A DNA stretch of 64,000 nucleotides from Sodiomyces alkalinus F11 (Eukaryota; Ascomycota; Sordariomycetes; Glomerellales; Plectosphaerellaceae): contig NW_021167086.1 in NCBI RefSeq assembly GCF_003711515.1, positions 1,201,149 through 1,265,148 of the forward strand. Reading direction: 5' to 3'. Both the position numbers and the translations under genes were made by a program. Below, piece after piece: positions 22,778 to 34,269 of the stretch. The notes beneath the pieces were generated by a model. That model ran no database searches, was not told the DNA's origin, and saw only the letters and a list, made by a program, of their open reading frames with translations. Numbering within the stretch: the stretch's first letter is position 1; each line of letters opens with the position of its first letter.

Positions 22778-24809
22778 GTGTGGAGAATAGAGGGGAAAAC
22801 GATTAATAGAAAATAGATATATATTCTAAAGATAACGAAAGTATAAGTAGGAGACTATAGGAATAATAGTAAATCCTTAGAGAATAATAAAGAACTATAT
22901 TAGCGATATAAATAATCGCGCTAGTAGTGAGTAGGAAAAGAAGGGGAACGGAGGCTAACGCTATAGGAGTAATAATATTTTTCCTAGCGCCGTGTAGAGT
23001 GCTATAGTAACTATATTATTACGGCGGTTAATAGAAGGTATATATAGGTTATAGTCCTTCTTATTCTTACCGTTCCCTAGTATTCACGGTTATTACCTAA
23101 GGCGGCGGTAATATTCGTCTTATATTATATCGCCGGCGTGCCTTATAACCCTTAGTCTTCTAGTTCTCCGCGTACCTTATAGTTCTTTAGCGTCTCGCGG
23201 TTCTTTAACGCTCGCGGTTCTTTAATATCGCCTAGCTATAACGCCCTCGGAACCTCCGTCTTCTTTAAGGCTATTCTTAGATTAACTAAGGTCTTTATCT
23301 ATCCTTAAAGATATCGGTTAGTTCCTACGCCTCTATAGCTTTTTCCGGTATCTAAGGTGCTTATATAGGTCTCGCTATTCGCCGGCGGTAATTAAACTTT
23401 AGCTATATAACGGCTTTCGTCCCTAAGTATCTACCCTGGGCGATATAAGCCCTATATCCCGTGGGCGTTTTCCGCCGGGGAAGGTAATACGGCACGGTAA
23501 TTACATAGTAACTATAGGCGGCGATAGTATTTATAATAGGAAGGGAAGAAGGAAAGGAGTATACGTTATAAAACGATAGAGATATATTTAGGGGAGATAG
23601 TAAACTATAATATAAAGCGACGACGTGGCGGTATACTACGCGCGGATATAAGGAACTAATAGTAAACCGTAATACTTATATAACTTACGCTATAAGTTAT
23701 CGTCCTAAATACTAGTATCGCCTAAGCCTACCTTAGCGTTTCGCCCGGGGAACGGGTCCGCGGTCGGATCCACGGCGTTATCCGGATATCCGACTTATCG
23801 GTCACGGTTAAAGGTAAGTCTACTAAAGGAAAGCCCTCCCTCTAATAGGGAGAAAAGCCGAGGAAACCTCGGGTAAACCCGATAAAGGCTAGTAGAATAA
23901 AGGGAAGCCCTCCCTCTAATAAGGAGGATAACCGAGGGGTTCCACGATAAATCTATAGCTCGTAATTAGTTATTTCTCGGGCGATACGGCGGAGGCTAGG
24001 GTATACCCCCTAAGTCTTAGGATATATAGCCTTAGGCACGGATACTAGTTCTACGCTTTTCCTTTTAGGGTTATTACACCGCTAGCCTTAGATATTCTCG
24101 GTATATTAAGCCGGTCGGATAAAGGCGAGCCGCGCTAGGAGGAAACGTTCTCCGCGAAATACGGGTAAAAGGAAACTTACGGTAAGGGGAGGCTAGCTCC
24201 CCTTATACTCCGCGGGAAAAGAGGAAAAAAAAGGGGGATTATCGAGTAGCTTAGTGCTATAGTAGAAGGGGGGGGGGGAAGGGGAAATTATCGAGTAGCT
24301 TAGTGCCACGGTAGAAAAAAGGGGCGGGAAAAGAAAAAAAAGGGGATTTATCGAGTAGCTTAGTGCTACGGAGAAAGGGGGGTTATTTATTAAAGCGCCC
24401 CGTGGTTCCTTATCGGAGTATTAATTCCACGGAGGACGTATATATATAGGATAGTATAAACGCTATCCTACGCCCTTAGGCGATCGTTCAGGAAGGTTAT
24501 CGCGGTATCGGAGCTCGGGTTCTATAGCTAGTAGTTATTATAAAGGTAGGTAATAATCCACGGTATACGATTAGGGGACGGTAGTTCCTTTTACTACTCT
24601 ACGCCTAAACCTAGTAAAAGGGAGGCGTTTTCGCCTAGCGCGCCTTATATCTATTTAGTATTAGCACACGAAGTCCGCGCCGTTAAGGGCGACTACGCCG
24701 GGTATACTAACGTTTGCTAGTAAACCGCGTGCCTATTTAGTCTTAGTATATATAGTCCGCGCCGGGCGGCGGTAGGCGAACCTTACCTAAAAGCTTAGTT
24801 ACTACTATT
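22778..24809. other. Family C internal region, right (leader) part
   Basis: About 2 kb with no legible protein, RIPed, with G-rich and pyrimidine-rich runs, two imperfect copies of 'aagccctccctctaatagg' (about 23832 and 23904), and the tandem repeat at 24241-24380. It would be the 5' leader if transcription runs on the minus strand. Confidence 0.45.
24241..24380. repeat. Tandem repeat, three units of about 50-60 bp
   Basis: Units begin ATCGAGTAGCTTAGTGC at 24241, 24290 and 24350, each followed by an A/G-rich run of variable length (including a long G run at about 24268-24278). Lies in the family C element. Confidence 0.9.
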
Positions 24810-25168
24810 TAATATACCTAACCGGTAAATCCCTGGCTAGCTAGTACTATAGGACTTATAAGCCAGGCTTTTCTTAAGGGGTAACCTTTAGGTATAGAAA
24901 ATACGGTATAATAAAGATATCGTTTCTAATTAAGGGGGCGCGCCCCCGGGACTTAAGTATTCTATAGGTGAACCCTATAGAATCCTCGGCTTTTACGTAT
25001 AAGAACCCGGGGGATTCCCCGGTATTTACTAATTATACCCTAGGGAAGTTATAGTATACCCTAAAGGTACCTATAGCATACCCCGTAGGTGCTATAGTAT
25101 AAGCTATAGTACCGCTAGGGTACCCCGTGGTACGCCCTGGTATTCCCGGTTAAATCTAGGGCGTATTA
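24810..25168. repeat. LTR of family C, intact copy
   Basis: 359 bp, TAATATACC to GTATTA, followed by the AAAAC duplication. Includes GGGGGCGCGCCCCC at about 24935-24950. Confidence 0.93.
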
Positions 25169-28100
25169 AAAACGCCGGACAGCTACTAACGCACTAGTAG
25201 TAGGACCACGCTATCAAGATCGAGGAAGGGAAGAAGCCCCCCTACGGCCCGATTTACCCCCTCGCTGCGCAGGAATTAGAGGTGCTACGCTAGTATCTAT
25301 AGGATACCGTCGCGAAGAGATAGATTAGACCATCCACTAGCCCGGCCGGCGCCCCTATTCTATTTATCCCTAAGAAGGGTGGTAAGCTACGCCTCTATAT
25401 TAATTATAGGGGGCTAAATAAGGTGACTATTAAGGATCGCACCCTATTACCCCTTATCCACGAAATCTTAGATCGTTTATCTTTAGCGTAGTACTATACT
25501 AAGCTAGATCTTAAGGACGTATACCACCGGCTTCGTATACAGGCAGGTAATAAATAGAAAACGGCGTTCCGTATAAAATATAGCAACTACGAATACCTTA
25601 TTATACTATTCGGTCTTACTAATACGCTAGCAAGCTTCTAACGCTATACTAATTAAGCGTTAACAGGTCTTATCGACACTATCTATATAGTCTACCTCGA
25701 TAATATTCTTATCTATAGTAAAGACCTAGCCACCCACCGCGTGCACGTCCGCGAGGTCCTTACTAAGCTTAGGTAGTAGTCCCTATATACTAACCCCAAT
25801 AAATATAAGTTTAAGACTAGAGATATAGAATTCCTCGGTTTTATCTATAGTCTAGATAGGGTATATATAGACCTATCCCGCGTTAAGGTAATCCGCGACT
25901 AGGAACTCCCTAATAGTGTTAAGAAGATACAGGTCTTTCTTAGTTTTATAGAGTTTTATAGACGTTTTATTCGGAACTACTCTAAGGTCGCCGCCCCTTT
26001 TATAGATTATTTAAAGGGGGGTTATATTAGGGTCCTTATATTTTCCCGTAGGCCTAAGCCGCGTTCGAGGAAATAAAGCTATTATTTTAAAAGGCACCGG
26101 TCCTACGGTATTTTAACCCTACTTTGCTAATACATATTAGGCTAGATACTTCCGCTTTTACTATTAGCGCCGTTATTAATTAGCTTAAGAACGGGCTATA
26201 AAGACCCGTTATATTCATATCTCGTAAGCTCCGGGGCGCCGAGCTTAATTATAGTATACCCGATTCTAAGGTTATAGCTATTAGTAAGTCTTTTCGGATA
26301 TAGCGGCACTATATAACTTATAGTCAAAGCCTTATAGTGGTCCTAATAGACTACCTGAACTATCGCCACCTGCTAGATAAGCTAAAGCTTAAGGGGTAGC
26401 ACGCGCGGTGGCTTAAGGAGCTCGCTCTATTTAATTTTAAGATCTGGCACCGCCCAGGAATATTAAATCCCGCGGATAGGTTCTTAAGGAAGCCCTAATA
26501 CGCGCCCTATAAGCGCGCCCTAGTTACTAACCGGGCTAAAGCGGTAGAGTCTTTTTCGAAGCGTTTTATTATAGGGTATATCGGGAACTAGGATCATTCC
26601 TATACTACCCTAGTTTCTATTCCCGCTCTTAACTCTCCTTTACCGGAAAAGGTAGTAGAGGTATAAGCGGATAATCCCTTTTTAGAGTCCTGTTCGAGGC
26701 GTCTTATTTTAGGCTATATCGGGAATTAGTATAGTTCCCGTAATAGCCCCGATTATAATTCTCCCGCTCCTCCCACCTTAGTAGTCGAGATATAAACGGA
26801 TAACCTTTTTTTAGAGCCCGCTCCTCCTATCTTAGTGGTAAAGATATAAGCGGATAGTATTTCTTCGAAGCGTTCTACCTTAGGCCTATATAGGACCCAG
26901 TATAGTACCCGCTCTATTCCCGCTCCGGAAAAAGGGGTAAAGACGTAAGCAGATAACCTCCCTATCTTACAGTCCTTTTTAAGGCAGTTTATTTTAGGCC
27001 TTATCGGGAACTAGCGTGGTTCCCGTATTACCCCCGATTATATTCCCGCTCTTGATTCCCCTACCTTACTAGAAGAGGTGGTAAAGGCGTAAGCGGATAA
27101 TCCTTTTTATACTAGATAGTATAAAGCCCACAGTAACAATACCGCGTACGGATATTAGTCTAGGAGTAGTAGTATCCTTCGTTTTAAGAATCGCGTTTTT
27201 ATACTAGACCACTTTAGCCTCTATTAAAAGGATCTATAGTGTTTCTATAATAGACTTAGCGTGGGTTACTATAAGGTTATAAGAACTATTAAGAGGATTT
27301 CGGATTTTTACTTCTAGGACTATCTCCCGCGGGATATACGTTAGTTTATACCCACCTATAGCGTGTATTAACGCACTAAGACGCGGCACTATAAGCCTTA
27401 TAGCGAGCTAGTAAGTCTCCTAATACCCTAACGCCCCTTTATAGAGATATCTATTAACTTTATCACGGGGCTACCGCCAATCTATAGTCTAGGCCGTAAA
27501 AGGGATACTATCCTTATAGTAGTATACCGTCTAATAAAGTACTCGATTTATATCCCCTTAAGTAGTGGCCTAATAGTAAAAGGATTTCCTAAGTCTCTAT
27601 AGTATTACGTTTCTCGCACTTTCGACCTACTTAACGGTATTATACTAGACCGAGGCTTATTATTTATAAGCCGTTTTTAGGTAACTTTATATCGCTGCCT
27701 CGGTACTATATAATGCCTATCTATAGCGTAGCACCCGTAGACGGATAGATAGACGGAGCGATAGAACTAGAACCTTAAGTATTATCTATATATATTCTAT
27801 TCGCAGGAATAGGATAACTGGGTTAACCGGTTACCGTTAGCGGAATTCACATATAATATAGCGTGGTATTCTACGATACGTTATACTCTATCCGACACGC
27901 TAATAGGCTATAACCTAAGGGGACTCGATAAAGTATAGCTCCTAAGAGTAGGCGAGGTTCGCGCTACTAAAACCGAGCGCCGTGCGGAGTACCTTATAGC
28001 CTAGCGCCGATCTATCTCGGGCCTTATTAAGAGGGCGCAGGCTTCCTACGAACGGTATTATAATAACGGTTATGTCTAGCGTTCCTTTAAGATTAACGAG

Positions 28101-28520
28101 TATATCCTGCTATCTATAAAGAATATCCGGTAGAAAAGGCCCTCGACAAAGCTTAGCGATAAGTTTATCGGCCTATATAAAGTGACTAACATCGTCGGTA
28201 TATATAGTCTAGCCTACTAATTAGGACTACTAAAGGGTATAAGGATTTATAACGTTTTCCCGGTCTCTCTACTAGAACTATAGAGGTCCCGCGATAGGTT
28301 ACAACCGGAACCACCTATAGTCGACGTTAAACCGGATTCGAATAAGTATAAGATCGAAGCTATCCTAGACTATTAATATCAGGGTAAGCGACGTTAATAC
28401 GTAATTAAATAGGCAGGGTATAGCGACGAGGAGAATACCTAGGAGCTAAAGCGGAATATCCCCGATAAACTCGTCGACGCCTACTTTAAGATAAGACTAT
28501 CAGGGAATTAAACGGGTTTA
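25169..28520 (+). pseudogene. Gypsy A pol: RT, RNase H, integrase, chromodomain (RIPed)
   Basis: Resumes gypsy A after the second AAAAC (25169-25173) with DHAIKIEEGKKPPYGPIYPL. RT shows [35 protein letters not shown] and IVYLDNILIYSKD (YLDDILIYS, second Asp read as Asn, about 25690-25725). RNase H shows ISRKLRGAELNYSIPDSK and VVLIDYLNYRHLLDK. Integrase (about 27180-27900) shows ISINFITGLPP, LNGIILDRGLLFISRF and the HP-TDR-TER segment. A chromodomain-like end (about 28310-28480) reads KYKIEAILDY then AGYSDEENT-ELKRNI. Stops throughout. The chromodomain places it among fungal chromoviruses. Confidence 0.85.
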
Positions 28521-29281
28521 CACACTATTCCCGTAGGGGACCTTATAAAGACGATATAAGGACGGTGTCCCTTACCTCTCCTAATAAACGGCACTTTATA
28601 GCGAAACTATCCGGGAACTAGATAGGTTTATACACTATTCCCATAGGGGACCTAATAAAGACACGGCGCGCGTATCGGCTATACTAACCTAAAAACCCTT
28701 CGGTGGGCAGTAAAGATAAATTCTTAGGCAGGGAACCCCCCTTAACCTAGACGGGAACTATATAGGCGTTGTCACCTCGGTTTCTATTTTCTTCCTTTTA
28801 AGCGTTCTGATCTTAACCTCTATTCTTCCTTTTCAGGTATTCTGCTTCCGACCCCGTTCTTATTCCTTTAGTATAACAGCTTATCGCCCTTAAAGTCTAT
28901 TTTCCTCTACTATTCCCTTCATTAACTATTTTAATAGAGACACGATTATATTATAATAAAAGCATAGTTAGGACCGTCAGGGTTATAATAGGAATATCCT
29001 AAAGCTGGTTAAAAAAAAAGGAAAAACCTAACCCGAAGGCTAGTAAAAACCTAAAAAGAAATAACCGTTCGTCTATATATACTATCCCGTTACGCCCCTA
29101 AAAGGACGTCCTTAAACCCTACTAACTTATCGTCTAGGAGGGTAGGCTCGCGCCTAACCGCCTCGCCGTTCTCCTCTATATATACCTGGCTTTACCCTGC
29201 GGTAGTAGCCGTTACCCCCTCTTACCCACGACCCGTGGATAGCGTCGAAGGATAAAAAGACAGCGGCGTCTTCGCCTTCTA
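28521..29281. other. Gypsy A spacer after pol
   Basis: Between the chromodomain and the antisense frame. Two imperfect direct copies of 'aaactatccgggaact..ttatacactattcccgtaggggacct' lie at about 28497-28640. The segment ending at the antisense frame resembles the one in gypsy D (CTCTATATATACCTGGCTTTACCC at about 29175 against 58310). No plus-strand protein is legible. Confidence 0.5.
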
Positions 29282-30536
29282 CTACTTCTTCTTCTTCTTC
29301 CCTAATAAAGGAGTTAAGGGCGTTAAAGCCTTCTTCCCCTTACCCTTCTTCACTAATAAGGTCGGCACTATATCGTTATCGTCGGGCACTTTATAAGGAT
29401 CCGGCGGACTCTATGGACCTTACGGTATTATAACCCCCGATAGCGAGCCTTAAGGTTACGCAGGACTACTATTACTAAATATATCGTTACCTATAAAGAT
29501 AACCCCCGCGGGGGCTAAGGTAGACTCTAAGGGTATAGGCAGGTCTTCCTAGGCCTAAGCCTAGACTAGGTTAAGAGTAGCTATCTACTTAAAGGCAGTA
29601 GCCGTCCGCTCTTAGGCCGCGAGATCGCGCCCGTGTAATATAAGGTATTATTATTTTATATTAAGGCGTTTCTGCTTAACGGTAAGACGCTACTACTATA
29701 GCCCGACGAATTACTTAAGGAGCGACTCTATACTATTAAGCCTCTCGTGGATATCTTCCGCCGTTTTCTAGCGGCCGTCGGTAACTTCCTTAGCTTAACA
29801 CCGAGTAGCTATAACTTCCTCGGTAAACGACCGGTTAACCTCTAGCGTTACTTAACCTAGAGCCTCTTTAAGGATAACCTAGTATCAAACTACTATAGCC
29901 TAGTACCGTATAGGATTAGTAAGGGTACTATATAGGATTAATAAGGGGACACGGTTCGTAATACTTACGCGACGACTCTTATTTAGGCTACCTTTATCGA
30001 TAGCGATAACTAAAACCTTTTATAGCTACTCCGTAGTATTCTTACCGGCGATAGAAAGGTATCACGTGTATTAGACTAATAGGACCACGGAGTAGTCTAT
30101 AAAGGGAGGGGCTATAAGAATACTAATAAAGATATTTAACTTACTACGCGGCACTTAAGGCTATTATGCTTAGAGTAGTAGTATTTATTAGTATGCTGAC
30201 CGTTATCGGCGTATCGGCAGGTCACGGCCTCGATAGTATACGTTTTCTCCTTTAAGCTAATCGCCACTAACTTCCTATATAACGGATATAGGGGGCCCTT
30301 AGATCCCCGCCTATACTGATATCCACTACCCTCTAGCGTGGAGTTACCGACGGCGTAGTAGCCGATAATAACGTAACCGTAGTAGGCGTAAGAGATTCTA
30401 GCATAGCTAATTACAGGGCTAACTGCCTAGCGGACTACGAGGTCGATACGGTAACCGTGGTCTTAAGGCTTTCAAAGGCTTACGTTATACTCGTAGGAGT
30501 GGCGGCGCGTTTATTATTATCTTCCTAAGAAGGCAT
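29282..30536 (-). pseudogene. Gypsy A antisense accessory frame (RIPed)
   Basis: Opposite strand to gag-pol, between pol and the 3' LTR. It opens with a surviving ATG (30536): MPS-EDNNKRAATPTSIT, then SLKTTVTVSTS. After an apparent frameshift near 30300 it reads KLVAISLKEKTYTIEAVTCR and a Cys/Tyr-rich segment (NKYYYSKHNSLKCRVV). Next comes L-KVLVIAIDKGSLNKSRRVS, alignable with L-KVLIVAATKDGMNNSCRV of the gypsy D frame. The C-terminus is basic, KKGKGKKALTPLTPLLGKKK plus two more Lys, stop 29282-29284. About 415 codons. Function unknown; a Cys-rich, possibly nucleic-acid-binding protein is inference. Confidence 0.6.
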
Positions 30537-31205
30537 AGTAACTACACTATATCGTATAGTTAGCTAGTATTATAAACTAGAGACGTAGAAGCACTTATAA
30601 GATAGTAGTTAGTTATTTAATTAATAGAAACTATAAGTCGTTAGTATACGATATCGCGGATTAGGCAAGGACTTATAGACGTAGCACGATCGGAAATTAG
30701 GTATAGAAGAGGAAGAAAATAATAGGAAGAGGGAATAACGGCAGGATACGAAGATCTCCCTAATTGCAGTTATATAGACACCTATTTTTAGTATAAAGAA
30801 GGAAGCTACGAATCCACGGAAGGAGTAATAACGGACCCTATATAATACCGGCTTTAGGAGTCTTTATAGATAAATTAAAGGGATAGCCTAAAAGGATAAA
30901 AGGATAGACTCAGGGGCTAGTAGAGGAACCGGCCTAGAATCTATTAGAGTCCCGGGTAGGATATTAGCTTTAGTGGTTTTAGTTAAGGGAACGAAGGGAG
31001 AGGGTATATGCCCGGGTTAGAGCCACGGCCGAAGAGACTCCGTGTAGGAACCAGGCGTAGACCTATCGGGGTCCCGTCGTGGAGAGCTTTAGTTCGGGGC
31101 ATCAGGGCTTAGGGGACGGACTCGGAGACTAGGTTTTCGGAGGAACTAAGAGGCCGGCACGGATTAGGTGCTCCTAAGGATAGAAGTATCCGGGGGAGGT
31201 CGCTA
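30537..31205. other. Gypsy A region before 3' LTR
   Basis: RIPed, with GC-rich pockets; probably the promoter side of the antisense frame plus the polypurine-like tract (GGGGGAGGTCGC, about 31192-31203) that primes plus-strand DNA. No coding frame seen. Confidence 0.45.
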
Positions 31206-31556
31206 TATCAGGTGCCTATAATAGTAGTTATAATAGGCCCTAGTATAAGCCTATAGGGGTCTAGGTATACCTAGCCTAAGACCCTTTAAGGCATGAATAA
31301 GGTAAGTTATCACACAGTAAATAGAATAACCCCTCGAAGTAAATAAGGCAGCCCTTAAGAAAGTAAATAAGTAGTCCTCGAGGAGCAGAGCGTAGTCTTA
31401 AAGAGCGAGGAAGCGTCCCCTTAAAAGGGGGAGGCCAGCGATTAATCTAATTCTTTAGCTATACCCACGTTCTAACACTATTATAATCCTATCGTGATCA
31501 CACCTGGTTCCTTACTTAATTCTATCTTTTCACTCTTTGCGACTACCCATTTAATA
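31206..31556 (+). repeat. Gypsy A 3' LTR
   Basis: 351 bp, partner of 9161-9512. The duplication GATTA follows at 31557-31561. Confidence 0.93.
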
Positions 31557-33464
31557 GATTAGTACGCCGGCTAAAAGAAAATAAGGGATATAATAAGGCC
31601 CTTAAGATATACCTTAAGCCGATAAACGCCGCCTAGAAGTCCCTAACCAAGCGATACTAGGATAAATACCTCTAAAATGTTAGGCGTATACCCTATAAGC
31701 GCTAGCTAGAAGACCTTATAAAGCTATACTATAACGCCGAGATATATAAAGCTCGTGCCTATAATACTAAGGAAGATTAGATCGACGCCTTTTTTAATGC
31801 TATTAGGAGTGTAGTACCGGAATAGTTAGAGCCACGCGTTATAGAGCTCCTAAGGCTACAAGAAAAGGATCTATCCTTAATCTAATCTATTATAGAGGAG
31901 TATACGATATAGCTTTATCGCCGCTACCCGTACCGACTCGATAAGAAGCCTACCGTATTATCCATTTATATGGTAATCTTCCTAGGTGAGGAAAAGAAGG
32001 TAAGTAATAGCCGGTATAAACGGGATAGCAGGATACCTAATAGTCCTCTCATTTATAGTAAAAGAAAGAGTGACTTTATAACTACTATAATATAAAGAGG
32101 AGTAAATATAATTATAGGCCTTTATAGAAGTGTCTAAATATTAATAAGGCACGTAGGAAGAAAGGATATATACCTTTAAAAGAGGTTTTAGAACGCGTTA
32201 ACCGTATTATTAAGACCTAGGATAACGAAAGTCAAAAGAGATTCCGGGAGAATATCGAAAAGAACGCTAAAAGCCTAAAAACGGGTGCTAAAAAGGGCTC
32301 TTAGAAGTTATAGCTAAAAGAATCGTTAACGGAGGTATCTAAATTTATTAATAACTAGGATAAGGATTCTAACGAGGATTCCTATAGAATATATTCTCTT
32401 TTATAGATAAATAACGTAACGGTTAGTAGTAACCTCTTTAATTAGCTACTAATCGACTCCGACACCTTAAGGTCTATTACTAACTGATAATACTTACTAT
32501 AGGACTTCGAACCTGCTAGGGAAGAGTATCGTTTTTAAATAGGTGGTGGAGAGACTAAGCTAGTTAAGGGTTATAGCAGGATATAATTAGAAATAGACGA
32601 TAAACACGGTAATCCCTTCGTTTTAGTGCTAAATCGCGTTACTTTGATATAAGACTATCTAATAATCTTAATCGCGACTAGAAGATTAAAGGACTAGGGT
32701 ATCGTCTTTGATTCTGGTCTTAAAGTGCTAAAGGGAGCCTCTAGAAAGGGCTTCTTAGCCCTACCTCTTAATAACGTTAACGATTAATACGCCCTCGTTC
32801 TAACGGATCGTCAATAGCACCTACTAAGCAGCTTCTTTAACAGCTCTATAACGCCTACTATAAGCGTGGTAAATGCTCGTTTATAGTATAAGATGCTAGG
32901 GCACGCCGGCGCTACCGCCCTTAATAAAATTAGAGATACCCTTATTAGAGGCGTTATTAAAGAAAAAGGTCCTCTTATAGTGGATTAGAAGGCTTGTACC
33001 CTTAGTAAGGTAAAGAAGGTTATTTCGAGAAGGTTACCTAACCACTAAACGACGATACCGTCGTATAAAGTAAAGGTTAACCTCTTTAGCCTTAATAAGG
33101 CCTATAATAGTATAAAGGTCGTGATATTTCTATACGATCCCTATACTCGGTAACCTATTACAAGATTCCTGCGTGATTATAAATTAGCCTTACCTATATT
33201 AGTAAATTTTAAGTTCTTTCTTTAGAGGTAATACTACTATATAATTATAGTAATCCGCCTAGATAGAGAAAGATCCCTTTAGAAAGACTTGGATAAATAG
33301 GCCGACAAGAGAGGGATTTTGCTTAAGAGGTTATCGCCATATATAACCGCGTAGAATCCGAAGGCAGAACGCTATAGCGGCGTTATTTTTACTATTATAA
33401 AGACCCTAGTAATAGCCTTAGGTATCTAGTAGGATATATAGCTAGAACTAGTGGCTGCTTTAGT
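31557..33464 (+). pseudogene. copia gag C-part, protease and integrase N-part (RIPed)
   Basis: Continues the copia polyprotein after gypsy A. Gag reads LKENKGYNKALKIYLKPIN and WIDAFFNAIRSVVPEW-type sequence. A decayed knuckle follows near 32080 (YNYYNIKRSKYNY). The protease region reads LIDSDTLRSITN, with the copia hallmark 'DSGAT/S' altered. The integrase part reads ARL-YKMLGHAG (GAG pre-integrase type), then SPYITA-NPKAERYSGVIFTI and LELVAALV, where gypsy E cuts the frame at TTAGT (33460-33464). It would process the polyprotein and insert cDNA; many stops make it dead. The junction with the first gag piece appears to need a 1-base frame change. Confidence 0.75.
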
Positions 33465-33678
33465 TATAAACGACTGGTTATAGGTCGTGGCACTAAGTAA
33501 GGTCGTAATAATAGATTCTCTAGAACTAAGAAGGGAAGAAGGAAAAAGGAGAAAAGTCTATAGCGCTAGGCTAGCTATAAGGTAGCGATGACTTAGCGAT
33601 ATAGGTCTCTTAACTAAGCGCGTAGTTAGGAAGATCCAGAGTATAGCCAGATACTTATATCGGGGTTAACCCGTAATA
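33465..33678 (-). repeat. Gypsy E LTR (3' end of the element)
   Basis: 214 bp, TATAAACGACTGG to CCCGTAATA on the plus strand; on the element's strand it starts TATTACGGGTTAACC (TGTTACGGG before RIP). Nearly identical to 47802-48015. Confidence 0.92.
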
Positions 33679-34200
33679 TTATCCCCCCTCTCTCTCCGGG
33701 GGTTACGTAACCGCGCGTCCTTATCATGGTTTAGCTCCCCCTTATATCGCGGTAATAAAGGAATAATCGCGTTCCTTTATCTTACCACGCCTTTAATTTA
33801 ATATTAAAGAAATCTTAACTCGCTAGTTAACCTTTATATACGTGCCCGAAATAGTAACATAGGCCTCCGTCCCGTAGATCCTATCCGTAGATATATCGGC
33901 CCTATTTTCCTTATAGGCTTCCTCTTCCTCTATTCTTCTCCCTACCTTTAATAATAATAATAATAGTAACCGTAATTCCGTATATACTTATTCTTCCTTA
34001 TAGCGACGACTCTCCTAATTCCCCCATCCTCGGATAGTATTTAGCGATACTCGGTTAGTTTAAGAGCTCCCCGTTTAAGGTAAGCCGTTTCTCGCCCGCG
34101 ATCTCTTTGTAAACAACCCTCCTCTAACTTATTATTTCGTAGATAGTATTAGCCTCCGGCAATAATAGGGGTAATAATAGTAGTAAGCGCGCCGCTAACG
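33679..34200. other. Gypsy E terminal segment before the LINE
   Basis: Pyrimidine-rich start (TTATCCCCCCTCTCTCTCC, read on the minus strand as a polypurine tract next to the LTR), then RIPed sequence without a legible frame. The exact 5' end of the LINE is not visible. Confidence 0.45.
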
Positions 34201-34269
34201 ATATTATAGGTATATACTCTTATACCTTAAGGCGATACTAACCGTATATTAGTTCGCGTTAACGCTATT

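Larger units (their letters stand above)
11699..25168 (-). mobile_element. Family C LTR element inserted in gypsy A (contains gypsy B)
   Basis: LTRs of about 358 bp at 11699-11860 plus 20493-20692 (split by gypsy B) and at 24810-25168. The whole is bounded by the target duplication AAAAC (11694-11698, 25169-25173), and gypsy A coding sequence continues across it. Without gypsy B the element is about 4.8 kb with 4.1 kb internal. No RT, integrase or transposase is legible. The only coherent frame is on the minus strand (21140-22777), which suggests the element is transcribed on that strand. It is therefore probably non-autonomous, mobilised by another LTR element. Confidence 0.85.
9161..31556 (+). 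mobile_element. Gypsy A: Ty3/gypsy element (22.4 kb with nested insertions)
   Basis: LTRs of 352 bp (9161-9512) and 351 bp (31206-31556) in direct orientation, flanked by the 5-bp duplication GATTA (9156-9160 and 31557-31561). Gag and protease lie before, and RT, RNase H, integrase and chromodomain after, a 13.5-kb insertion (family C element, 11699-25168). Without it the element is about 8.9 kb. The polypurine-like tract GGGGGAGGTCGC precedes the 3' LTR, as in gypsy D. About 2.7 kb lie between pol and the 3' LTR and hold an antisense frame. All frames are RIPed. Confidence 0.93.
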
